Assembly: GCA_934572365.1 (NCBI GenBank)
Contig: CAKTKX010000032.1
Location: 1 to 10,245, forward strand
Direction of reading: 5' to 3'
DNA: 10,245 nucleotides
Origin: an uncultured Oscillospiraceae bacterium
GTDB lineage: Bacteria; Bacillota; Clostridia; Oscillospirales; Oscillospiraceae
Made by a program: the position numbers and the translations under genes. Positions within the stretch are counted from its first letter, which is position 1; every line of letters begins with the position of its first letter. The notes beneath the pieces were generated by a model that was not told the origin of the DNA, did not search any database, and saw nothing but the letters and a program-made list of their open reading frames with translations. Below are positions 6,018-10,245 of the stretch, piece after piece.

Positions 6018-6797
6018 TTACGAAACGCTGACGGACTTGCGCATGGCGCCGATGGCGCCCTTTTCCAGCCGGGACACCTGCGCCTGGGAAATACCCAGGG
6101 CGGAAGCCACCTCCATCTGGGTCTTCCCGTCGTAGAACCGCAGGGAAAGGATCTGCTTTTCCCGGTCGTTCAGGGCGCGGAAGGCGTTTTGCAGGGTGAT
6201 GTGCTCCATCCAGCCGTCCTCGGTGTTTTTGGTGTCCCGCACCTGATCCATCACCGTCAGCGGATCGCCGCCGTCGGAGTAGACGGGGTCGTACAGGCTT
6301 GCCGGGGCGCACACCGCGTCCAGCGCCCGGCTGACCTCCTCCAGGGGGATGTCCAGCTCTTTGGAGATCTCCTCCAGGGTCGGCTCCCGCCCCAGGCGGG
6401 TGGTCAGGGCTTCCTTGCACTGAAGCACCCGGTAGGCCACGTCCCGGATGGAGCGGGAGACCCGGATGACGCTGTTGTCCCGGAGATACCGCCGCACTTC
6501 ACCTGCGATCATGGGCACGCCGTAGGTGGAAAAGCGCACCTGCTTGTCCGGGTCAAAATTGGAAATGGCCTTGATGAGGCCGATGCACCCCACCTGAAAC
6601 AGATCGTCGGGATTCTCTCCCCGCTTGTCAAAGCGCTGTATGACGCTGAGCACCAGCCGCAGATTCCCTTCAATGAGCTTTTCCCGGGCATCCTCGTCCC
6701 CCGCCTGCGCCCGGCGAAGCAGGGCGTCCATTTCCACCTGAGATAAAACATGAAGTCTGGATGTGTTGACGCCGCATATCTCTACTTTTCCCTGCAT
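6018..6797 (-). CDS. sigG: RNA polymerase sporulation sigma factor SigG
   Basis: Sigma-G drives late forespore genes (coat-independent spore resistance, SASPs, germination). The 259-residue protein starts MQGKVEICGVNTSRLHVL, the SigG-specific N-terminus. Region 2 is GNLRLVLSVIQRFDKRGENPDDLFQVGCIGLIKAI (44-78) and FSTYGVPMIAGEVRRYLRDN (89-108). Region 3 starts near IRVSRSIRDVAYRVLQ (111-126), and region 4 carries the helix-turn-helix KTQMEVASALGISQAQVSRLEKGAI (225-249). Length matches B. subtilis SigG (260). AGGAGG (6808-6803) sits 5 bases before the ATG at 6797, so the ATG at 6848, which adds 17 unconserved residues, is rejected. The residue aligned to B. subtilis Asn45 is Glu43. In Bacillus spoIIGA and sigE lie upstream; here they do not. 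Confidence 0.95.
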   Translation of the reverse strand: MQGKVEICGVNTSRLHVLSQVEMDALLRRAQAGDEDAREKLIEGNLRLVLSVIQRFDKRGENPDDLFQVGCIGLIKAISNFDPDKQVRFSTYGVPMIAGEVRRYLRDNSVIRVSRSIRDVAYRVLQCKEALTTRLGREPTLEEISKELDIPLEEVSRALDAVCAPASLYDPVYSDGGDPLTVMDQVRDTKNTEDGWMEHITLQNAFRALNDREKQILSLRFYDGKTQMEVASALGISQAQVSRLEKGAIGAMRKSVSVS

Positions 6798-6861
6798 GGC
6801 AGCCTCCTGTGTGGTGATAATGGGGAAGTGAAAGGCAGCGTTTTCCATTCCCGCTCCTCTC

Positions 6862-6890
6862 CAGTATTCCCCGGAAGCGCCAAATCATTC
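6862..6890 (-). promoter_or_regulatory. Candidate sigma-F/sigma-G promoter of sigG
   Basis: On the minus strand GGGAATACTG (6871-6862) matches every position of the sigma-F -10 pattern GGNRANAHTR as I recall it. GAATG (6890-6886) fits the GHATR form of the -35. The spacer is 14 bases, one or two shorter than usual. Transcription would start about 57 nt before the start codon. In Bacillus sigG is transcribed first by sigma-F and then by sigma-G itself, so the site is in the right place. No sigma-A promoter of similar quality was seen for sigG. Confidence 0.5.
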
Positions 6891-6897
6891 TTTGGCG
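6878..6897. other. Inverted repeat around the putative sigG -35 element
   Basis: CGCCAAA (6878-6884) and TTTGGCG (6891-6897) are a perfect 7-bp inverted repeat with a 6-bp centre, and the candidate -35 GAATG lies in that centre. It could be an operator for a dimeric regulator. Read on the plus strand it is followed by GTTTTT and would look like a small terminator, but no plus-strand transcript is known to enter it. Confidence 0.4.
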
Positions 6898-6940
6898 GTT
6901 TTTCACAAATTTTTCACAGTTGAGAGAAAGCGCCAAGGGC

Positions 6941-6948
6941 TTTCGACA
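6941..6948 (-). promoter_or_regulatory. Spo0A-box-like site upstream of sigG
   Basis: The minus strand reads TGTCGAAA, an exact match to the core 0A box (TGTCGAA). It lies about 50 bp upstream of the putative sigG -35. A single 8-mer can occur by chance in 10 kb, so only its position next to a sporulation gene makes it notable. Confidence 0.3.
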
Positions 6949-7070
6949 GCATTTTTTTACAGGAAGACAACTTTTTCCCGGTGTTTTTCCGGTAACGGCT
7001 CCCATCTGACGGTGACGTAACACGGCCTCATTTTCGGCATAGGAAGGAATATGCATGGATATATGCAGAC

Positions 7071-7192
7071 TTTTCCACAAGAAGAGGACAAAACGGAAAG
7101 AGCAAAAATTCCTGTTGATAACTCATAGTTTTCCACAATCTCCACAGGTTTTTCCACAGGGGTTTTCCACAGGCGGGGTGTGCTGTGGATAT
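7071..7192 (+). promoter_or_regulatory. Cluster of DnaA-box-like sequences
   Basis: Four identical TTTTCCACA sequences, all on the plus strand, lie at 7071-7079, 7129-7137, 7150-7158 and 7163-7171. Each differs from the consensus DnaA box TTATCCACA at one position. Two more sites read on the other strand are one mismatch away: TGTTGATAA (7113-7121) and TGTGGATAT (7184-7192). This density cannot be explained by chance in a GC-rich genome. Such clusters occur at oriC and at ectopic regulatory sites such as the Bacillus DnaA-box clusters. dnaA, dnaN and rpmH are absent, so an ectopic cluster or dnaA-independent regulatory role is favoured over the chromosomal origin. Confidence 0.6.
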
Positions 7193-7307
7193 TCAGTTTT
7201 GGTTCACATAAAAAGATTCGCCCGCTTTCGACGGATTTCCCACTTTTCCGCGGGTCGTGGATTTTACCATGAACATTTTTTTGTGCAAAAATTAGGACTT
7301 GACAATC

Positions 7308-7359
7308 CTTCCCCCGAACCCCGGCGACCCGCTGCCGGGACGGGGCTGCCGGAGGGAAG
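7308..7359. other. GC-rich imperfect hairpin upstream of the rpsT promoter
   Basis: CTTCCCCCG (7308-7316) pairs with CGGAGGGAAG (7350-7359) with one bulged A, and inside CCCGGC (7320-7325) pairs with GCCGGG (7334-7339). No T-run follows it directly in either direction. It lies about 40 bp upstream of the rpsT -35, so it is not part of the rpsT leader. It may be the end of an unseen transcript or a repeat remnant. Confidence 0.35.
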
Positions 7360-7399
7360 CTTCTCCCGACCGGAACGGCAAAAAATTTTGAAAAAAGGG

Positions 7400-7428
7400 T
7401 TGATTTTATCGCGCCAAGGCGTTATAAT
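7400..7428 (+). promoter_or_regulatory. Sigma-A promoter of rpsT
   Basis: TTGATT (7400-7405) and a perfect TATAAT (7423-7428) are separated by 17 bases. The expected start lies about 33 nt before the ATG, leaving a short leader that contains the ribosome binding site. Confidence 0.87.
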
Positions 7429-7468
7429 GCGTATCTGTATGGAAAACGAACAGAAGGAGGTGGAATCC

Positions 7469-7732
7469 ATGCCCAATATCAAGTCCTCTAAGAAGGATGT
7501 CATTTCTTCCAAGATTGCTTACGAGAAGAACAAGGCTGACAAGTCCGAGCTGAAGACCAACCTGAAGAAGTTCGACGCCGCCCTGGTGTCCGGTGACAAG
7601 GCTGCCGCCGACGTTGCTTACAAGACCGCCGTCAAGGCCGTCGATCAGGCTGTCAACAAGGGTCTCCTGCACAAGAACAACGCTGCCCGGAAGAAGAGCA
7701 GCATGACTCTGAAGCTGAACAAGCTGGCCTGA
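7469..7732 (+). CDS. rpsT: 30S ribosomal protein S20
   Basis: S20 is an early-binding, all-helical protein that contacts the 5' domain and helix 44 of 16S rRNA. The 87-residue sequence starts MPNIKSSKKDVISSKIAYEKN and is strongly basic, with the family pattern AVKAVDQAVNKGLLHKNNAARKKSSMTLKLNKL (55-86), the conserved G-LHKN-A-R-KS block of S20. Length is normal. AAGGAGG (7454-7460) lies 8 bases before this ATG; the frame is open for another 138 codons upstream, but that part crosses the promoter and is not coding. Codon use favours AAG, CTG and GCC, as expected for a highly expressed gene. It is monocistronic, between its own promoter and terminator. In Bacillus rpsT is beside lepA, not here. 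Confidence 0.97.
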   Translation: MPNIKSSKKDVISSKIAYEKNKADKSELKTNLKKFDAALVSGDKAAADVAYKTAVKAVDQAVNKGLLHKNNAARKKSSMTLKLNKLA

Positions 7733-7747
7733 TTTCTCTGAAAATAT

Positions 7748-7780
7748 CTCCTTCCGAGCAGTGCTTGGAGGGAGTTTTTT
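7748..7780 (+). terminator. Intrinsic terminator of rpsT
   Basis: CTCCTTCC (7748-7755) pairs with GGAGGGAG (7767-7774) with one G-U pair; GAGC/GCTT extends the stem to 12 bp with a 3-nt loop. TTTTTT (7775-7780) follows immediately, 15 bases after the stop codon. Confidence 0.9.
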
Positions 7781-7791
7781 CATTTTGTAGG

Positions 7792-7954
7792 GGGAAACTC
7801 TGAACAAATCGCCTTCGGCTGAGCAGCGGATCTTTTCCGCCAGCTGTGCGGTATTAAAAGTGGGAAATACACAAAGTATTCCTCCACTTTTAATACCTTC
7901 ATCTGACGAAAAATCTCTCGCTGTCAGCTCTCGTCAATTTGTCCAGAGCTTCCC
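7792..7954. repeat. 163-bp full-length imperfect palindrome (MITE-like element)
   Basis: The two 79-nt arms (7792-7870 and the reverse complement of 7954-7876) align over their whole length around a 5-nt centre. The outer 18 bp agree at 16 positions (GGGAAACTCTGAACAAAT against GGGAAGCTCTGGACAAAT). The inner 14 bp, GGTATTAAAAGTGG at 7850-7863 with its complement at 7884-7897, are perfect; the middle is diverged with one net indel. A small GCGGA/TCCGC hairpin sits in the left arm. It has no coding capacity. TTGTAG to the left and TTGTGG to the right of the element could be a short imperfect target duplication. It lies between the rpsT terminator and recG. Confidence 0.65.
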
Positions 7955-7955
7955 T

Positions 7956-7964
7956 TGTGGATAA
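7956..7964 (-). promoter_or_regulatory. Perfect DnaA box upstream of recG
   Basis: TGTGGATAA is an exact consensus DnaA box read on the minus strand, 53 bases before the recG start. A weak promoter-like pair, TTGTCC (7939-7944) and TAATTT (7962-7967) with a 17-base spacer, overlaps it, so DnaA binding could affect recG transcription. No better recG promoter was found. A small TGGCC/GGCCA hairpin (7971-7985) follows. Confidence 0.45.
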
Positions 7965-8016
7965 TTTGGATGGCCTAGATGGCCAATATTGCGGATTCAT
8001 CCCGGGAGGTGTTACC

Positions 8017-10065
8017 ATGGCAAAACTGTCTGACCCCGTCACGATGCTCAAGGGCGTGGGGGAGGTGCGATCAAAGCAGCTTGCCCAGCTGAATATTTTC
8101 ACCCTCCGGGATCTCATCTGCCACTTTCCCAGAGGGTATGAAGACCGGACGAAGCTGGTTCCCATCGAAAAGCTGGAGCCGGATGTCCCCGCCTGCTTCC
8201 GCGCCATGGTGATGAATACCCCCCGTACCAGCCATATCCGCAAGGGGCTTGACCTGACCAAGGTGCAGGTGGCGGATACCACCGGGCGGCTGAACGTGAC
8301 GTTTTTCAACAACCGCTTCGCCGCCCAGCAGCTGGAATACGGACGGGAATACATTTTCTACGGCGCGGTGAGCGGGGATTTCATCGGCTACAGCATGACA
8401 AATCCCGTGTTCGAGACGCCGGAGTCCCAGCCCGTGACCACCCGGCGGATTCTGCCCATTTACCCCCTGACCGCGGGGCTGACCAACGCGGCGCTGCTCC
8501 GTCTGGTGCAGCAGGCGCTGGCGGTGTGCGACCCGCCGGAGGAGATTCTTCCCGCCGGGGTGCGGGAGAAATACGGCATCTTACCTGCCCAGCGGGCGTA
8601 TTTTGCCATCCACGAGCCGAATTCCATGTCGGAGGCAGAGCTGGCGAAAAAACGGATGATCTTCGAAGAATTTTTCGTATTTTCCGCAGGACTCGCCCTG
8701 ATGCGTGCTGCCCGGAAGGAAAAGAAAACGGAACCCTACACGGATTTCGACATGGCAGCTTTTTACAATAGCCTGCCCTTTTCCCTCACCGGCGCACAGA
8801 ACCGGGCGGTGGGGGAAATTCTGGAGGATTTCCGCCGGGGTGTCCCCATGAACCGGCTGGTGCAGGGAGACGTGGGCAGCGGCAAGACCATGGTGGCAGC
8901 GGCCGCCGCCTACTGCGCCGCGAGAAATGGCGCGCAGACCGCTTTGATGGCGCCGACGGAGATTTTAGCCGAGCAGCATTTTGCCTCCCTGAACGCCCTG
9001 TTCGCCCCCCTGGGGGTATCCGTGGCGCTGCTCACCGGCTCCATGACGGTGAAGCAGAAAAAGGACGTGCGGGAACGCATCGCCGTCGGGGAAGTCCAGG
9101 TGGTGATCGGCACCCACGCCCTATTGTCGGAGTCCACCCGGTTTGACGATCTGGGGCTGGTGATCACCGACGAACAGCACCGCTTCGGCGTGGGGCAGCG
9201 CAGCCGCCTCTCCGCCAAGGGGGAAGACCCCCATCTGCTGGTGATGTCGGCGACGCCCATCCCCCGGACGCTGGCGCTGATCCTCTACGGCGATCTGGAT
9301 GTCTCCGTTCTGGACGAACTGCCCCCGGGACGGGAGCCGGTGGATACCTTCCTGGTGGGGGAGAGCTACCGCCCCCGGATCAACGCCTTTATCCGAAAGC
9401 AGGTGTCGGAGGGGCATCAGTGCTTTGTGGTCTGCCCGGCGGTGGAGGAAAACGAGGAGCTGGGCATCAAGGCGGCTGCCGTCTGGGCGGAGACCTTACA
9501 GCAGACGGTTTTCCCCGACCTGCGCATCGCCCTGCTCCACGGGCAGATGAAGGGTGCGGAGAAGGAAGCGGCCATGGCGTCCTTTGCCCGGGGAGAGGCG
9601 GACGTGATGGTGGCGACCACGGTCATCGAGGTGGGGGTGGACGTTCCCAACGCTACGCTGATGGTCATTGAGGACGCCGACCGGTTCGGCCTGAGCCAGC
9701 TGCACCAGCTTCGCGGCCGGGTAGGCCGGGGCAAAGCGAAAAGCTACTGCATTCTCACCACCCACAACCGCAGCCCCGAGACGCTCCAGCGCTTAAAAGC
9801 CCTGTGCAAAACCGCCGACGGCTTCAAGATCGCCGAGGAAGATCTGCGTCTGCGGGGTCCCGGAGATTTCTTCGGCTCCCGGCAATCCGGCCTGCCCGCC
9901 TTCCGGGTGGCGGACCTGGGCTGCGACCTTGCCGCCATGAAGGACGCCCAGCAGGCGTCGGCGGATTGGATCGACGCCTACGGCACGTCGGATACGCCAG
10001 AGGCAAACGCCCTGAGACAGCGGATCGGCGACCTGTTTGCCCGCTCCGAGGGAACGATGAATTGA
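8017..10065 (+). CDS. recG: ATP-dependent DNA helicase RecG
   Basis: RecG is a superfamily 2 double-strand translocase that reverses stalled replication forks and remodels Holliday junctions, D-loops and R-loops. The 682-residue protein equals B. subtilis RecG in length. The N-terminal wedge domain (about 1-170) contains TKVQVADTTGRLNVTFFNN (81-99) of the OB fold. Helicase motifs follow: Q-like PFSLTGAQNRAVGEI (254-268), Walker A GDVGSGKT (284-291), TDEQH (384-388), SATPIPRT (411-418), TTVIEVGVDVPNA (534-546) and QLHQLRGRVGRG (561-572). The C-terminal TRG region includes LRGPGDFFGSRQSGLPAFR (612-630). The ATG at 8017 has GGGAGG (8004-8009) 7 bases upstream; the longer frame from 7939 begins inside the palindromic element. 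It is apparently monocistronic. Confidence 0.97.
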   Translation: MAKLSDPVTMLKGVGEVRSKQLAQLNIFTLRDLICHFPRGYEDRTKLVPIEKLEPDVPACFRAMVMNTPRTSHIRKGLDLTKVQVADTTGRLNVTFFNNRFAAQQLEYGREYIFYGAVSGDFIGYSMTNPVFETPESQPVTTRRILPIYPLTAGLTNAALLRLVQQALAVCDPPEEILPAGVREKYGILPAQRAYFAIHEPNSMSEAELAKKRMIFEEFFVFSAGLALMRAARKEKKTEPYTDFDMAAFYNSLPFSLTGAQNRAVGEILEDFRRGVPMNRLVQGDVGSGKTMVAAAAAYCAARNGAQTALMAPTEILAEQHFASLNALFAPLGVSVALLTGSMTVKQKKDVRERIAVGEVQVVIGTHALLSESTRFDDLGLVITDEQHRFGVGQRSRLSAKGEDPHLLVMSATPIPRTLALILYGDLDVSVLDELPPGREPVDTFLVGESYRPRINAFIRKQVSEGHQCFVVCPAVEENEELGIKAAAVWAETLQQTVFPDLRIALLHGQMKGAEKEAAMASFARGEADVMVATTVIEVGVDVPNATLMVIEDADRFGLSQLHQLRGRVGRGKAKSYCILTTHNRSPETLQRLKALCKTADGFKIAEEDLRLRGPGDFFGSRQSGLPAFRVADLGCDLAAMKDAQQASADWIDAYGTSDTPEANALRQRIGDLFARSEGTMN

Positions 10066-10071
10066 ACGAAC

Positions 10072-10103
10072 AAAGCAGGGCACACTTCTGTGCCCTGCTT
10101 TTT
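10072..10103 (+). terminator. Intrinsic terminator of recG
   Basis: AAAGCAGGGCACA (10072-10084) and TGTGCCCTGCTTT (10089-10101) form a perfect 13-bp stem with a 4-nt loop, continuing into TT. It begins 7 bases after the recG stop codon. The A-run on the left side could allow function from the other strand too. Confidence 0.92.
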
Positions 10104-10150
10104 GCCGGATTATTCCGTCTGCGTGACGTTGCTTTTCCTTTTGATACTAT

Positions 10151-10240
10151 TTCCTGATTAAAATCTTTGATTTTAATCAGGAAGGCATCGCCTATTGGCG
10201 CTGCCAGTTTTGTGATTTATAAGGAAAGAAATCACAAAAC
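10151..10240. repeat. Three consecutive hairpins at the window end (possible palindromic element)
   Basis: TTCCTGATTAAAATC (10151-10165) pairs perfectly with 10169-10183 over 15 bp with a TTT loop. GGCATCGCC (10184-10192) pairs with GGCGCTGCC (10197-10205) with one mismatch. GTTTTGTGATTT (10207-10218) pairs perfectly with AAATCACAAAAC (10229-10240). The three units follow each other with at most one unpaired base between. There is no open frame or T-run typical of a terminator, and recG already has one. The structure may continue past the window edge. Confidence 0.55.
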
Positions 10241-10245
10241 ACGTC

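Larger units (their letters stand above)
6798..7468. other. 671-bp regulatory gap between divergent sigG and rpsT
   Basis: This stretch is more AT-rich than its neighbours and holds, in order, the sigG ribosome binding site, the candidate sigma-F/G promoter, an inverted repeat, two TTTTTCACA sequences (6899-6907 and 6910-6918, 11 bp apart), a 0A-like box, the DnaA-box-like cluster (7071-7192), a GC-rich hairpin (7308-7359) and the rpsT promoter (7400-7428). No convincing gene is present: open frames crossing it lack ribosome binding sites and have no recognisable product. ATATGCA also occurs twice 12 bp apart (7049-7055, 7061-7067). Confidence 0.7.

Noticed and set aside
5610..6746. 378-codon plus-strand open frame over ylmC and sigG
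   Set aside because: Antisense to SigG and YlmC, whose motifs and ribosome binding sites are unambiguous.
6798..6848. SigG start at the upstream ATG (6848)
   Set aside because: The extra 17 residues are not part of the SigG family and AGGAGG stands directly before the ATG at 6797.
6670..7157. Minus-strand open frames in the sigG upstream gap
   Set aside because: No ribosome binding site, no recognisable domain, and they run through the promoter and DnaA-box-like sequences.
6899..7192. Chromosomal replication origin
   Set aside because: The box cluster is suggestive, but dnaA, dnaN, recF, gyrB and rpmH are all absent and no clear AT-rich unwinding region with the usual layout follows. I call it an ectopic cluster instead.
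7200..7360. Small stable RNA (SRP or 6S type) in the rpsT upstream region
   Set aside because: There is a weak CCCGC/GCGGG stem and a GC-rich hairpin, but no diagnostic SRP or 6S features, no convincing promoter in front and no terminator behind.
7055..7468. N-terminal extension of S20 in the open frame from 7055
   Set aside because: It crosses the DnaA-box-like cluster and the consensus rpsT promoter; S20 is complete from 7469.
7939..8016. RecG start at 7939
   Set aside because: The added 26 residues lie partly in the palindromic element; GGGAGG precedes the ATG at 8017 and gives a protein of the usual 682 residues.
1..10245. CRISPR array, tRNA, prophage or transposase genes
   Set aside because: Read for on both strands; no regularly spaced repeats, cloverleaf-like sequence, or mobile-element protein was found.

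Overview
The window looks like chromosomal DNA of an endospore-forming, GC-rich member of the Clostridia, probably Oscillospiraceae-like. This rests on the Firmicutes forespore sigma factor SigG followed by a YlmC/YmxH PRC-barrel gene, a DUF624/YesL membrane protein, strong AGGAGG-type ribosome binding sites, consensus TTGACA/TATAAT promoters, and palindromic intergenic repeats of a type I recall from gut Oscillospiraceae. The last point is from memory and was not searched.

Layout. Positions 1-848 (minus) hold the N-terminal part of argG, read from a consensus promoter surrounded by three ARG-box-like operators. A 131-bp palindromic repeat separates it from a plus-strand group (1321-3718): a DUF624 membrane protein, an Eis-like acetyltransferase overlapping it by 4 bp, and a second GNAT acetyltransferase. 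A bidirectional terminator (3723-3756) divides these from the minus-strand rpsB-tsf translation operon (5458-3770), whose promoter is followed by a structured leader of about 120 nt. Upstream, also on the minus strand, are sigG and ylmC, preceded by a sigma-F/sigma-G-type promoter.

The 671-bp gap between sigG and rpsT is the least ordinary part. It holds four identical TTTTCCACA sequences in about 100 bp plus several near-matches, a DnaA-box-like cluster away from dnaA, together with a Spo0A-box-like site and the putative forespore promoter. Beyond it rpsT (S20) has its own consensus promoter and terminator. A 163-bp element that is an imperfect palindrome along its whole length lies next to a perfect DnaA box, followed by full-length recG and its terminator. 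The window ends in three consecutive near-perfect hairpins.

Most of the coding content is conserved core machinery: arginine synthesis, translation, sporulation control and DNA repair. I see no defence island, CRISPR array, prophage or complete transposon. The observations worth following are non-coding: the ectopic DnaA-box cluster beside a forespore sigma gene, the palindromic elements, the rpsB leader and the ARG-box arrangement.
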